Assembly: GCA_014695345.1 (NCBI GenBank)
Contig: JACJOC010000032.1
Location: 1-62,582, forward strand
Reading direction: 5' to 3'
Source: Cyanobacteria bacterium FACHB-471
GTDB taxonomy: Bacteria > Cyanobacteriota > Cyanobacteriia > Elainellales > Elainellaceae
DNA length: 62,582 nucleotides
Shown here: positions 34,929 to 44,725 of the stretch, one piece after another
Layout: each line of letters begins with the position of its first letter
Numbering within the stretch: the stretch's first letter is position 1
Translations under genes and position numbers: made by a program
Notes under the pieces: model-generated
What the model saw: the letters and a program-made list of their open reading frames with translations, nothing else
Database searches by the model: none
What the model was told of the DNA's origin: nothing

Positions 34929-36179
34929 TTACACCTTCTCCTTGGGTGGGGTAGCAATACCACGCTTGACTAGATTGGCTTCCAGATTCCTGATGAATTC
35001 AAAATCTGTTTCGGGTAAGTGCTGATTTCTGCTAATCAACAAATCTGCGTTGGTAGAAGCCTCTTTCTCTAAAAAGCTAAAAGCCTGTCGAAACTGTTGT
35101 GGGCTGGCTTTAAAAGGTGCGTCAAAGTGACAGGAGATAATTTGGCGAAAATCCCATGCTGCAACCTGATCTGCCCACTCAAGAACTTGTTTGGGTGCCT
35201 GAATCAGAATGAGTGTTTGCAAAATAGGGGCAACAAAGGGTCTTCCATCACTCCGTAAAGCCTGAAATGACTGCTTCCAGGTATCTTTCCAGCGAAATGG
35301 GAATAGCCCAAAGTATGATTTTTTGGAGCGCTCAGGTGCTTTAAATGCATCGCTTAGTGTCTGCCCCAATCCAACGGTCTCTAGTGCACCTGGACGAAAG
35401 TAAAGAGCAAATAGTGCAATCCGTTGCCACCCTTTACGGCGGTTGGCTTCGGTGTTTTCTGGTTGTTCAAGGGCACTCTCTCTGGCGTGAAACAGCAAGG
35501 GGTATGGGTCGAGTTGGGCGATCGCAGGTGGTTCCTCTGGCACAGAAAGCACGGAATCCGTCACGAGCAGCGTGTACGATCGCCGATGCAAGACTGCCAC
35601 CTCTGCAAAGGAGCCTCGCCCCAAGTTAAAATCCAGCACTGCGTAGTCAAACTCATCGGCAAAAGGCGCTTTGCTGCTGTTCTCTGGCAGCACATGAGTT
35701 CGACCTTTGGGAAAGCCAAGCCAACTGAGCGGCAGGTTCAACGGAAAACTCCATTGATTCGGTGCAACAAACACCTGCGCTTGCGGAAAGCGTCTGGCAA
35801 ACGGACCTACAAAAACCTTGTGCTCCAACCCTGAAGAAGTCGGCAGAATGATGTACTGAACCTCTCCATGAACTGCCACTAGCTCTTTAACTAACTCAAT
35901 ACACTCATTGGTCGGTGCAACCGGGGCGTAGACGAGCAGTCCACCTGCTTCCAGCTTTACGACGGTCATCCGGATTGGCACAATCGTGTAAAGGATGCCC
36001 TGAAGCTGATCAAACGTCCAAATGGTGTCTGCTACCACTTCCCGTCGAAGGGTGCGTCGCTTGCTGTAGGGGTATAGGGGTACAGCGGGCCAAAAGTTCC
36101 ATGACCAGTCTTTGGGATTAAGACTCAGATCAGGCGATCGCTCCTGCGATTGGCTTTTTGACCCATGCTCTGCGCTCAT
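34929..36179 (-). CDS. DUF4336 domain protein
   Basis: The 416-residue protein has the DUF4336 pattern: WNFWPAVPLYPYSKRRTLRREV near residue 28, then IPIRMTVVKLE, GLLVYAPVAPT and VQYIILPTSSGLEHK. This family is a metallo-beta-lactamase-like fold in which the usual zinc ligands are partly lost; HxxHxDH is not present here. An acidic loop (EFDYAVLDFNLGRGSFAEVAVLHR) follows. It is widespread in cyanobacteria and plants and uncharacterised. Confidence 0.85.
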   Translation of the reverse strand: MSAEHGSKSQSQERSPDLSLNPKDWSWNFWPAVPLYPYSKRRTLRREVVADTIWTFDQLQGILYTIVPIRMTVVKLEAGGLLVYAPVAPTNECIELVKELVAVHGEVQYIILPTSSGLEHKVFVGPFARRFPQAQVFVAPNQWSFPLNLPLSWLGFPKGRTHVLPENSSKAPFADEFDYAVLDFNLGRGSFAEVAVLHRRSYTLLVTDSVLSVPEEPPAIAQLDPYPLLFHARESALEQPENTEANRRKGWQRIALFALYFRPGALETVGLGQTLSDAFKAPERSKKSYFGLFPFRWKDTWKQSFQALRSDGRPFVAPILQTLILIQAPKQVLEWADQVAAWDFRQIISCHFDAPFKASPQQFRQAFSFLEKEASTNADLLISRNQHLPETDFEFIRNLEANLVKRGIATPPKEKV

Positions 36180-36326
36180 AACTCTTGACTATATTCACGT
36201 CCTTCTCCAAGTTTGTAACACTATGAGCAGAATGTGTGCCTTCGGGGGTTACTTGTTACTTGTTTCAACAAAATTCACGGACCTCGGTAGAGCATCCGAG
36301 GTGTGTTGTGAGGAACCGATGCTTGG

Positions 36327-36767
36327 CTACGATCGCTGAGCAAATTGTTTGGGACTAGTGCCTACTGAGCGTTTGAAATGAAAACACAAGTGACTTTGAT
36401 TAGAAAAGCCAACTTCTAGGGCAATGTCAGCAATGCTGAGTTGGTTTTGCAACAATAGCTGTTTGGCGCGTTCTATCCGCTGTTGCAGCAGATAGTGATA
36501 GGGCGATACCCCGGTTGATTGCTTAAATAGACGACAAAAATGAAATTGGCTGATGTTGACATGAGCAGCGATCGCCTCCAAAGAGAGCCCTTCATTCATA
36601 TGCAGATGGATATACTCAAGGGCTGCTCTCAACTTGCGGGGTGATAGTCCTTTGGCTGAAAGGGAATTAATCGGTAGATCACCACTAGTGGGGAGGGGGC
36701 GGTCGATCAGGATAGGGGGCTGCTGTAAGTTGTTATTCATCGTCTTTTTACTGATGATTTGCACCAT
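36327..36767 (-). CDS. AraC family transcriptional regulator (DNA-binding domain only)
   Basis: At 146 residues it is little more than the two-helix-turn-helix AraC domain: LEYIHLHMNEGLSLEAIAAHVNISQFHFCRLFKQSTGVSPYHY and LSIADIALEVGFSNQSHLCFHFKRSVGTSPKQF. There is no effector domain. A GAGAAG-like Shine-Dalgarno 5 nt upstream favours the ATG at 36767; an ATG at 36740 is possible. Repeat family A lies immediately upstream (36810-36889). Targets are unknown. Confidence 0.9.
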   Translation of the reverse strand: MVQIISKKTMNNNLQQPPILIDRPLPTSGDLPINSLSAKGLSPRKLRAALEYIHLHMNEGLSLEAIAAHVNISQFHFCRLFKQSTGVSPYHYLLQQRIERAKQLLLQNQLSIADIALEVGFSNQSHLCFHFKRSVGTSPKQFAQRS

Positions 36768-36809
36768 GAAGCTTCTCTATCGTTCTGGATGCCAATTGAT
36801 TTGAATAAG

Positions 36810-36889
36810 TTGCAGATGTAGGTAGGGGCACACCGCAGTGCGCTCCTACAGAAATTGGTGTGTCGCGAAATCTTGTTTAAATCGGTATT
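36810..36889 (-). repeat. Dispersed repeat family A, copy 3
   Basis: In reverse complement this matches 12648-12730 over about 80 bp (TTTCGCGACACACCAATTTC shared exactly). It lies between the AraC gene and a second repeat (36901-36940). Confidence 0.85.
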
Positions 36890-36900
36890 ACTAGCAAACA

Positions 36901-36940
36901 GCTTCAGCCTAAAGGCAATGCCCACTGCTGTCACCTAGAG
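36901..36940 (+). repeat. Dispersed 40-bp repeat family H, copy 1
   Basis: AGCCTAAAGGCAATGC and GCTGTCACCTAGAG occur here and, in reverse complement, at 44686-44725, with a 5-bp variable middle. Confidence 0.8.
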
Positions 36941-37039
36941 CCAAGTTAGCCCATTCCCTATCCAAAGGAGCATCAAAATTCCTGTGCTAGAGAGAAGCTT
37001 TATTCCTGATCAAACGATCAGGTCATTTGCCAAACGTCG

Positions 37040-37672
37040 TCAGGGGTTGAGTCGAGCCAGTCCCCGTTTAAGCGCAACGATGACGGCCTGGGTACGATCG
37101 CTCACATTCAACTTGTTCAAAATATTGTTGATGTGAAACTTGACGGTGCCTTCAGAAATGTTCAGGGCAGACATAATATCAGCATTGCCTTTGCCATTAA
37201 CCAATAGCTGAATCACCTGCTGTTCTCGCTGGGTGAGTGCGGTTGCACCGAGGCGATCGCTCAATTTCAGGGCAATGTTAGACGGCACATATCGCTGTCC
37301 TTGATGCACCGTATGAATGGACTGCAACAGTTCCTCAGAAGTGGTGTCTTTGAGCAAATAGCCTCGCGCTCCAGCTTGCAGCCCCCGATAGATATCCTCA
37401 TCGGTATCGTAGGTTGTCAGCACAATGATTTTTGCCTGGGAAGCAGTTGCTCGAATTTGGGCGATCGCCTCCACACCATCTAGATTGGGCATTCGCAAAT
37501 CCATCAGCGTCAGGTCAGGCTGATGCAGATCGTAGAGTTCTACTGCTTGCTGACCGTCTTCTGCCTCGGCAACAACCGTCATATCTGCTTCTCGATTGAG
37601 AATTGCTACTAAACCATCCCGAACTACAGCATGGTCTTCTGCCACGAGAATGCGAATGGGTGAAGAGGTCAT
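37040..37672 (-). CDS. NarL/LuxR-type response regulator
   Basis: The receiver domain keeps the acidic pair (VAEDHAVVRDGL), the phospho-acceptor Asp (LTLMDLRMPNLDG) and the Thr/Lys pair (VLTTYDTD, GYLLKDTTSE). The output is a LuxR helix-turn-helix (LTQREQQVIQLLVNGKGNADIMSALNISEGTVKFH). Its ATG overlaps the kinase stop by 4 nt, so the pair is translationally coupled, and the kinase is its cognate partner. Confidence 0.95.
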   Translation of the reverse strand: MTSSPIRILVAEDHAVVRDGLVAILNREADMTVVAEAEDGQQAVELYDLHQPDLTLMDLRMPNLDGVEAIAQIRATASQAKIIVLTTYDTDEDIYRGLQAGARGYLLKDTTSEELLQSIHTVHQGQRYVPSNIALKLSDRLGATALTQREQQVIQLLVNGKGNADIMSALNISEGTVKFHINNILNKLNVSDRTQAVIVALKRGLARLNP

Positions 37673-40176
37673 GTTGCTTGCCCTCCCGACGGGGGTACGG
37701 TTACTGAAATTGTAGTGCCCGATCCAGGTTGGCTGCTCAAGCTGAAACGACCGCCCAGTCGTTGCGATCGCTCTTGCATTCCGATCAGCCCAAACCCCTG
37801 ATCTACTGTAATCTGCTCTGGGTCAAAGCCCTGTCCATCATCTACCACGTCTAACTGCACCACTTCAGATCCGAAATGTAGCGTCAGGTAAACCGCTGTT
37901 GCCTGAGCGTGCCTTAAAACGTTGGTCAAAGCTTCTTGCCCGATGCGTAACAGGTTCATCTCAATCATGCGAGAGAGCGGGAAGGGAGTACCCGTCACCT
38001 CAACGGCTGCTTTCAGCCGAGTGCCTGTGGTCATGCGCTGTGCAAAATAATGGAGGACGGTCGGCAAATCCTGTGACTCTAACGCTTCTGGACGCAGTGC
38101 CCAAACCGAGCGACGGGCCTCTGCCAAACCATCACGGGCGAGGGTACGGGCTCGTGACAGGTGTTCATGGGCGACTTCGGGTTGAGTGGCCACAATACCT
38201 TTAGTCGCTTCCAGTTGCAGGATGATTCCTGTTAAAGCCTGAGCAATTGTGTCATGAATGTCGCGGGCAAAACGGTTGCGTTCCTCTAACAAGGCTGTTT
38301 CTTTTGCGGCTTCCGCAAGAGTGGTGAGCTGCATCACCAGGGCAATTTGCTGCGCCAGTGCCAGAATCAGTTCTTCATCCACCAAGCGCAGGGCAACGGG
38401 ATGGGAGAACGCCATTGCTAGGAAACCAAAGGGGCGATCGCCTACCAGCAATACGCAGCTACTCGTTCCTCGAAGTCTCTTGGCTTGAAACCATTCTGAA
38501 ACACCAGCCCACAGTCGCCCTGAAAACTCACTGATGTTGAGGGTTGCAAGTTGAGGATGTTGACAAAGGTGAGTAAAGACGGGTGTGGTGGTGACAGAAA
38601 TGGGCGATCGAAAAATGGCAGGTTCATCGTCAGCCGCTGTCCAAAACACTTGTTCATCTCGCACCCGCAGTTTCAGAGTGAGTGCATCTTGAGTGGCATC
38701 ATAGCTAAACACATGTGCTACCGATGCGCCTGCATAGCGAGTGACTTCGAGCAACAATTGCCCCAGCACGTCGTTTAAGTTAGGCTCGGTAGACAAACGA
38801 CTCAAACTGTTTCGTAGCAAGGTATTCGCTCGACTTAACTCGGCTGCTTGCTGCTGAGCAGCTTTCTCCCGCTCACGGGCGATCGCCGTTTCCACAGCGC
38901 GATCGCGAGCCTGGGCAGAAAGTCGGCTGGCTTGCATCGCGAGTGCAAGCTGTTTCGCAAGTCCCTCAGCCAGCATGATTTCTACATCTGAAAAGGGCTG
39001 ATTTATCCCTCGGTAGATTACCAGTGCCCCATCTGCTTTGCCGTCAACCAGGAGAGGTTGGTTGAGTTCCAGTCCCCAGCCCTGGGAAATCGCGAAGGCA
39101 TGAAAATCTGGCACGCTTTTAGCACAAGTGTGGTCGATAATAACGGCGTGTGTGCGGTCTCGAACGGTTGTGCCATGCAGATGCTCCAGCGGCACGGTGA
39201 ATCCAGTGGCAAGTTGATGGAGTACCTGATGATGCTCTGGGTCAAGCAGTTGCAGTTCCATAGGATTGAGGATTTTGCCACTGCTATACCAGTAGCGCAA
39301 ATACACAGTTTGATCCCATTTGTGTTCGTAGTAAGCGCAATCAGCAGCATTAAATGTCCGCGCTACAATCGCCAGCACTGCGGGGATAAAGTCATCAAAG
39401 TTATCTAAAGCACCGAGGGTATCGATGGTCTGCTGCAAGGCTTCATTCGATCGAGCTAGTTCTGTGACTCGCACCAGTTCTGCTTGTAGCAGAGCTTGCT
39501 GGGTTCGCTGCCGCTGAATGGCACTCCCTACACAGTTTGCCAAAACTCCCAATACGCTCAGTTCTGCTGGGTTGCGGTGTCTCACCTTCTGGCAGTCATC
39601 TAATCCAATGGCTCCCCACCACTGTCCTTCAACTTGAATGGGTACAAGGTAAGTTGCTTTTACACCAACGGCAAGCTGACTGCTGCGGAAAGGTTCAGGG
39701 GAATCTTCGATCAGATAAGCAACGGTTTGCCCCTGTTGCAATCGCTCAAATATCTCTGGAATCTCTTCATAGCTACCCTGAGCCGCAGTCGAATCAGAAA
39801 ATTGGCAAGGAGTGCCGGGTGAATCCCACTCGTACAACACCCGCCAATGGGGAAATAGAGTGTTTGAATCCGGGGCAAAGTTTTCAATCACGTTAACGCG
39901 ATCGCTTTCCAGAGTCTCACCGAGCAACTGTAAGGACTGTTGGATGGAGCTATCCAGGTTTGCTGCGGTCAGCAATATGTGAGCTACGGTTGCGGTGGTT
40001 TTCAGGAGGCGATCGTGCCGTATTTCCGTTTGAGAATTGTGGCTAAGCAAATTAGTCTTATCCAGCCCTGGTTGGGCAAAACCAAATTGAAGCTCATTGA
40101 ATCTGTCATTTTCTGGAGTCAGGGGACTATGCGGCAATTGGGCAATTGAATCATCCTGAAGGAATGGTTCCTGCAT
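37669..40176 (-). CDS. GAF-domain sensor histidine kinase (NarX/DegS type)
   Basis: About 835 residues with three GAF domains (about 60-235, 250-430, 460-630 by homology of layout), a HisKA_3 dimerisation domain with ERNRFARDIHDTIAQALTGI (phospho-acceptor His) and an HATPase domain with NVLRHAQATAV and DDGQGFDPEQ. I place the start at the ATG at 40176 (GGAG 9 nt upstream); a TTG at 40200 is in frame. No membrane span is seen, so sensing is cytoplasmic, probably of small ligands, light or redox state through the GAF domains. None carries an obvious bilin-binding DCF/PCF motif. Confidence 0.93.
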   Translation of the reverse strand: MQEPFLQDDSIAQLPHSPLTPENDRFNELQFGFAQPGLDKTNLLSHNSQTEIRHDRLLKTTATVAHILLTAANLDSSIQQSLQLLGETLESDRVNVIENFAPDSNTLFPHWRVLYEWDSPGTPCQFSDSTAAQGSYEEIPEIFERLQQGQTVAYLIEDSPEPFRSSQLAVGVKATYLVPIQVEGQWWGAIGLDDCQKVRHRNPAELSVLGVLANCVGSAIQRQRTQQALLQAELVRVTELARSNEALQQTIDTLGALDNFDDFIPAVLAIVARTFNAADCAYYEHKWDQTVYLRYWYSSGKILNPMELQLLDPEHHQVLHQLATGFTVPLEHLHGTTVRDRTHAVIIDHTCAKSVPDFHAFAISQGWGLELNQPLLVDGKADGALVIYRGINQPFSDVEIMLAEGLAKQLALAMQASRLSAQARDRAVETAIAREREKAAQQQAAELSRANTLLRNSLSRLSTEPNLNDVLGQLLLEVTRYAGASVAHVFSYDATQDALTLKLRVRDEQVFWTAADDEPAIFRSPISVTTTPVFTHLCQHPQLATLNISEFSGRLWAGVSEWFQAKRLRGTSSCVLLVGDRPFGFLAMAFSHPVALRLVDEELILALAQQIALVMQLTTLAEAAKETALLEERNRFARDIHDTIAQALTGIILQLEATKGIVATQPEVAHEHLSRARTLARDGLAEARRSVWALRPEALESQDLPTVLHYFAQRMTTGTRLKAAVEVTGTPFPLSRMIEMNLLRIGQEALTNVLRHAQATAVYLTLHFGSEVVQLDVVDDGQGFDPEQITVDQGFGLIGMQERSQRLGGRFSLSSQPGSGTTISVTVPPSGGQAT

Positions 40177-40275
40177 CGGTGCTGACTCCAGCTTGATCAA
40201 CTTTTCAGAAGAAATGACTTGCCTTCAGATTCAATATAAAGCGCCTGAGAGCAGACTTCCAATCATGAATAGGGA

Positions 40276-40348
40276 TTTACAGCAATTTCCACTTGGATAA
40301 ACCACAAATCTCTGTAGGGGCACGGCAATGCCATGCCCCTGCGAAAAT
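40276..40348 (+). repeat. Partial second copy of the 99-bp MITE-like element
   Basis: TTTACAGCAATTTCC, then ATAAACCACAAATC and CTGTAGGGGCA match the reverse complement of 15851-15949, while the right end (TGCGAAAAT) is shortened and the inverted repeat is lost there. The central hairpin differs (GGCA/TGCC). Confidence 0.75.
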
Positions 40349-40375
40349 CGTTCGTCAAAAGTGCAATAACCCAGG

Positions 40376-40852
40376 TTATACAGGAACTTCCAGCAAACGA
40401 AACGGGGGCTGGTCAGGAAAATGCTTCTTCAGCAGCGGCATAGAAACGTTGTAAACCGGAATGTTGCTACTGGTTCGCCCCTCGACCTGTCCGTGGTGAG
40501 CATGACCGTGTAGGGCAAACGCCACCGAAAAGCGATTTAAAGGTTCCTCCAGGCGGCTAGAGCCCAGAAACGGCAAAATATCACAAGGTTCTCCCTCCAC
40601 CGTTTCCTGAATGGGAGAATAGTGTAGTACAGCGACCCGCTGCGAGGTGTCTAGCTTTGCCAGGGCTGATTCTAGCCTGAGGGCTTCTTCTACGGCTTCA
40701 TGCACAAACTGTTTGATCGGTGCTTCTCCCCAGGCTTGCAGCATTCGGGAGCCAACCCTCCGCCAAAGCTTTTTGGGTGCATTTTTATGATTCAGTAAAG
40801 ATGGCTGAAGTTCGGTCTTTAGGTTGAGGAATCGTGTCAGGCGATCGCCCAC
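40376..40852 (-). pseudogene. C-terminal fragment of a metallophosphoesterase
   Basis: The fragment (158 residues) carries the late motifs of calcineurin-like phosphoesterases: RVAVLHYSPI and FALHGHAHHGQVEGRT (the G-H-x-H metal site). The family's early D-x-H, G-D-x-x-D and G-N-H-[DE] motifs, which need about 150 more residues, are absent, and the divergent nucleotidyltransferase begins 68 bp upstream. Residues 1-30 do not resemble the family. The apparent start is a GTG. This is probably a decayed gene; the nucleotidyltransferase next door may be its former partner. Confidence 0.75.
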
Positions 40853-40920
40853 TATAGATAATTCCTGGATGCTTCAACAAGTTATCACGGAAGCAGTTCT
40901 TCTAACTGATAAAAGAACTT

Positions 40921-41745
40921 ATGCCATTTTCTCAAGCACAACTTGATCCTCAAACTCGCGAATTTTACTGCGAAGCATTGGGCATTTTGAATCGAGCACA
41001 ATTGCCGTTTTTAGTGGGTGGTGCTTACGCCTTTGAGCGTTACACAGGAATTGCCCGCCACACTAAGGACTTGGACATTTTCGCCCGTTCTACCGATGTT
41101 CAACCGATTCTAGATGTCTTTGCTCAGGCAGGATATCAGACAGAAATTGCGGTGCCACACTGGTTAGCCAAGGCATACCACGGTGAAAATTATGTGGATA
41201 TCATTTCTAACTCTGCTCACGGTTGCTTGCCCGTGACCGATGCCTGGTTTGAACACGCGATTTCAGATGAGGTGTTAGGGATGCCAGTGCAGGTGTGTGC
41301 GCCAGAGGAAATGATCTGGTCAAAGGCATACATCATGGCGCGCGATCGCTTTGATGGCGCGGATGTTGCTCACCTGATTTTGGCGTATAGCGATCGCATG
41401 GATTGGTCACGGCTCGTAGCTCAGTTTGGGGAGCACTGGCGGGTACTATTCAGTCATCTGGTGTTGTTTGGCTTTATTTATCCAGGAGAGCGATCGCGCA
41501 TTCCTGGCTGGGTAATGCAGCAATTGGGTCAGAAACTTGGACAGGAAAGCAGCCAACCTGACCTTACTGAAAAGCTGTGCCAGGGAACATTGCTAGCCCC
41601 CTTGCAATACAGACCCGACGTGGAGCAATGGCAGTATAAAGATGCAAGATTAAAGCCTAGAGGAAATTTGACCCAAGCAGATATCAATGAGTGGATCGAT
41701 CACTTGCATCAGGAAACCGATACAAATGAACCTTGTGAAGTGTAA
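40921..41745 (+). CDS. Nucleotidyltransferase-fold protein
   Basis: The 274-residue protein has the nucleotidyltransferase signature FLVGGAYAFERYTG, then TKDLDIFAR (D-x-D metal ligands) and a third acidic residue in ENYVDIIS. The C-terminal half is helical (EEMIWSKAYIMARDRFDGADVAHLI). In other cyanobacteria, as I recall it, this family is often adjacent to metallophosphoesterases like the fragment next door. The substrate is unknown; it could act on a nucleotide, tRNA or antibiotic-like small molecule. Confidence 0.8.
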   Translation: MPFSQAQLDPQTREFYCEALGILNRAQLPFLVGGAYAFERYTGIARHTKDLDIFARSTDVQPILDVFAQAGYQTEIAVPHWLAKAYHGENYVDIISNSAHGCLPVTDAWFEHAISDEVLGMPVQVCAPEEMIWSKAYIMARDRFDGADVAHLILAYSDRMDWSRLVAQFGEHWRVLFSHLVLFGFIYPGERSRIPGWVMQQLGQKLGQESSQPDLTEKLCQGTLLAPLQYRPDVEQWQYKDARLKPRGNLTQADINEWIDHLHQETDTNEPCEV

Positions 41746-41801
41746 GAAGTGTAATCTGATGTGATATCGAATGTGATATCAAATTCTGTAACCAGGTAGA
41801 T

Positions 41802-44216
41802 TCAAATCTCCTCTAAGGCAAAAGATCTTGAAACTCCTGGTTCTAAGTTCATTGCTTCTCCCTGGTAGACAATCGTGATTGAGGATGGATTAGAGTCTGC
41901 GGCCGTGAGATGCAGATGATGATCCGTTTTCTCGATTTCCAGATCGTTGTAATGGTGTTGTAAGTTCAGTCGCAGATGGGTGAATTGTTCTGGAAATGAC
42001 GGGTTTAGGTAAATGCTGCCTTTATGGATCTCCAAACCGAGATAATGGTGCTGAAGGATATACAGCGTTCCTGCCATTGCTCCTAAATGAATACCATTCT
42101 TGACTTCACCACTGCTATCGCCTGCCAGGTCGGTATGGATAACTTTAGTAAAGAGATGCCAGGATCTTTTGCAGTCTAGTTTGGCGAATGCACCTGCATA
42201 AATCAAATGCGACAGGCTAGATTCATGAACTGTGTGCTCAAAGTAATACTCGATTGTGCGCTGCATTTGAGTGCGATCGCAGATATATCCCAACTGTTCT
42301 AATAATGCCTGAATTTCTGGCACGGATAGCAAAAAGAACAGCATCGCCACATCTGCCTGTTTCGCGACATGGTAACGGTTAATGTCGTCGCCTTTTTCCT
42401 CTAATACCCAGTTAACTCGCTCTTCGTCAAACTGCTGCCAATCTAATGGCTGTAGGCGATCGAACCCTTCATACTGGCTCAACCTGTCATCTTCAGCGAC
42501 TACGTACATCTTCTGGCTAATTGTATGCCACTGATCGATCTCATCCTGGTTTAGAGATAGAGCGTGAAAGAGTTCTACGCGACGAGAGTTTGGCAACAGG
42601 TCCAAAACTTCTTGAGTTCGACATAGCGTCCAGACCACCATTACATTTGTATAAGTGTTGTTGTCAATGCCAGGTGTGTTTGCGTCAGGGTAAGCCGTGT
42701 GATATTCATCTGGACCCATCACTCCCCGGATTTCATAGCGATCGCACTCCTCATTATAAGTTGCGAGACTTGCCCAAAATCGAGCAATCTCAATCAACAA
42801 CTCAGCACCCTGATCGCATAGGAAAATAATATCATCGGTAATGGTGTAATACTTCCAGACAGTATGGGCAATGATCACACTAATGTGATGCTGCAACCAG
42901 GTATGGTCCGGCATCCAGTTCTCAGAAAACAAACTGAACTGGTAGCGGGGCGTTTCCTCGCCACCAGAACTGGCACTGCGCCAGGGAAACATTGCGCCCC
43001 GGTAGCCATGTTGACGAGCTAAATCTCGCGCTGCATTGAGACGACGATGGCGATAGAGCAACATCGAGCGGGCAATGCTAGGAAAACGATAGATCAGGAA
43101 GGGCAGTACAAAGGCTTCATCCCAAAAAATGTGTCCGCGATAGTCTTCTCCATGCCAACCCCGTGATGGCACTCCAACATCCAGGTCTGCGGTGTGCGGT
43201 GAAATGGTTTGAAGAATGTGAAACAGATGCAGCCGTGTTACGCGCAGGTAGTCTACTGGCTCAAATTCAATATCACAGCGCATCCAGAGCCGTTCCCAGG
43301 CGTGTTGGTGATCCCCTAATAGATCAGTAAAACCAGGTGCATCCTGAACGGCTTTGTGCGACGCCTCTATGCAACTGGCGATCGCCGGATCACGCGATGT
43401 ATACAATGCAGCAACTTTCTCGATCGCCACTACATCACCCTGAGCCACTGAAATCTGCGTCTGTTCTTGAATATAAGTATTTTCTTGATCAGGTATCCAT
43501 TCTGACTCAACCCGGTTCTCATTCACAAAGACCTGAGTTCGTGCGGCTAACGAAACCTCAATTCTAGATTGGTTGGTTTGCATCACCAGCCGGAGGACTT
43601 CTGGTTTTAGAACATTTACCTCTAATAGCTCTAGATGCTGCTTGTTGTAGTGTTTGTAGCGTTCGATGTTGTTATTATTCACCCGTCCGTCGATTGCCGA
43701 ACGAATTGCCAAAGCACCCGACCAGTTTTCAGCCGTTAGCTCCAGGCGCAGTCCAGCCAGATGGGGCTGTGCCATACTGGCAAACCGCTGCTCACGTAGG
43801 GTTGTTTGTCGTCCCTGGTGATCGCAAAACTGGATATCACGCTGCAAAATTCCCGATCGCAAATACAGAATTTGACGATAGGCAAGAATTTCAACCTGAT
43901 CGATGGAAAACCAGTCGCCATCATCAATCCGAAACGTGAGCGGCAACCAGTTTGGTAGGTTAACAATAGATTCGTCCTCTACGTCCTCTCCATTGACGTG
44001 ACTCACCAGACGATTGTAAAGACCTGCCCGGTAGCAGCCCGGATAGTGAATGTCATCTGCTGTTGCATCGGGTGCAGCAGCACGAGTCACAAAATAACCG
44101 TTTCCCAATGCACAAAGAGCTTCTCGATAGCCTTCTGCTTCAGGGTCATACCCTTCAAACAGAATGCACCAGGGATCTTTCAGAATGGCTGCGTTATCAG
44201 GAAAGGACATGGGCAT
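41802..44216 (-). CDS. Glycoside hydrolase family 65 (maltose/trehalose/kojibiose phosphorylase-like)
   Basis: The 800-residue protein starts with a GH65 N-terminal beta-sandwich (NGYFVTRAAAP). The catalytic (alpha/alpha)6 barrel follows with HIFWDEAFVLPFLIYRFP and the catalytic acid Glu in GPDEYH (E510 counted from the TTG at 44234; about 504 from the ATG at 44216). The C-terminal domain has GIHLGAMAGT and the phosphate-binding region YHVAKQADVAMLFFLL. Enzymes of this family split alpha-glucosides with phosphate to give glucose-1-phosphate. Disaccharide specificity cannot be read here. The start choice is weak: a TTG at 44234 and ATGs at 44216 and 44210 are in frame. Confidence 0.9.
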   Translation of the reverse strand: MPMSFPDNAAILKDPWCILFEGYDPEAEGYREALCALGNGYFVTRAAAPDATADDIHYPGCYRAGLYNRLVSHVNGEDVEDESIVNLPNWLPLTFRIDDGDWFSIDQVEILAYRQILYLRSGILQRDIQFCDHQGRQTTLREQRFASMAQPHLAGLRLELTAENWSGALAIRSAIDGRVNNNNIERYKHYNKQHLELLEVNVLKPEVLRLVMQTNQSRIEVSLAARTQVFVNENRVESEWIPDQENTYIQEQTQISVAQGDVVAIEKVAALYTSRDPAIASCIEASHKAVQDAPGFTDLLGDHQHAWERLWMRCDIEFEPVDYLRVTRLHLFHILQTISPHTADLDVGVPSRGWHGEDYRGHIFWDEAFVLPFLIYRFPSIARSMLLYRHRRLNAARDLARQHGYRGAMFPWRSASSGGEETPRYQFSLFSENWMPDHTWLQHHISVIIAHTVWKYYTITDDIIFLCDQGAELLIEIARFWASLATYNEECDRYEIRGVMGPDEYHTAYPDANTPGIDNNTYTNVMVVWTLCRTQEVLDLLPNSRRVELFHALSLNQDEIDQWHTISQKMYVVAEDDRLSQYEGFDRLQPLDWQQFDEERVNWVLEEKGDDINRYHVAKQADVAMLFFLLSVPEIQALLEQLGYICDRTQMQRTIEYYFEHTVHESSLSHLIYAGAFAKLDCKRSWHLFTKVIHTDLAGDSSGEVKNGIHLGAMAGTLYILQHHYLGLEIHKGSIYLNPSFPEQFTHLRLNLQHHYNDLEIEKTDHHLHLTAADSNPSSITIVYQGEAMNLEPGVSRSFALEEI

Positions 44217-44245
44217 GGTGAGATAATTTTTCAAGCAGAGAATTT

Positions 44246-44383
44246 ATACGGAATCCGTTTCGTAAAGAAGCACTATTCTGGTGTACAAGCGAAGCATTCG
44301 GCAAAACAATTATGCTTCAGGGGCAGGGATTGGGACCGAATGCTTCGCCCCTACCGATACCGCTATACAAACGAATTTGGTAT
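44246..44383. mobile_element. Possible 138-bp MITE-like element with imperfect ends
   Basis: ATACGGAATCCGTTTCGT (44246-44263) is related to the reverse complement of 44367-44383 (ATACCAAATTCGTTTGT). Inside, GCGAAGCATTCGG (44289-44301) and CCGAATGCTTCGC (44336-44348) form a perfect 13-bp inverted repeat. It contains no gene. Confidence 0.6.
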
Positions 44384-44685
44384 TAGTTGCGATCGCATTG
44401 GACCAGCAGTCTGGGAGCTTTTACAGCAACATAAGCAGTACTCCTGCTCTAATGAACACTCGGCAAAGCTGGCAATTGCCTGACAGGCAATTAACCTAAT
44501 CTATCTGTTGGATTAAACACCCTTTTGCAGGTGTTTGGCATCTAACCAGAGTTAACTTTTAGAGCAGTGCTAATCAACGCAACTACTCCTTTCCCACTAG
44601 CTGCCTGACCATTTGGTAAGGCATAAAACTATCTCCAAGAATGGCAATTAGGATGATCCTTTTTAGGGGAAGCGGGCTGACTAGA

Positions 44686-44725
44686 CTCTAGGTGACAGCG
44701 GTAAGCATTGCCTTTAGGCTAAAGC
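44686..44725 (-). repeat. Dispersed 40-bp repeat family H, copy 2
   Basis: Reverse-complement match to 36901-36940 with CTCTAGGTGACAGC and GCATTGCCTTTAGGCT. It lies about 25 bp before the DsbA-like start, inside the likely promoter. Confidence 0.8.

Noticed and set aside
10877-44216. HAD phosphatase and GH65 phosphorylase as one operon
   Set aside because: They are 31 kb apart with many unrelated genes between; the functional link is only possible.
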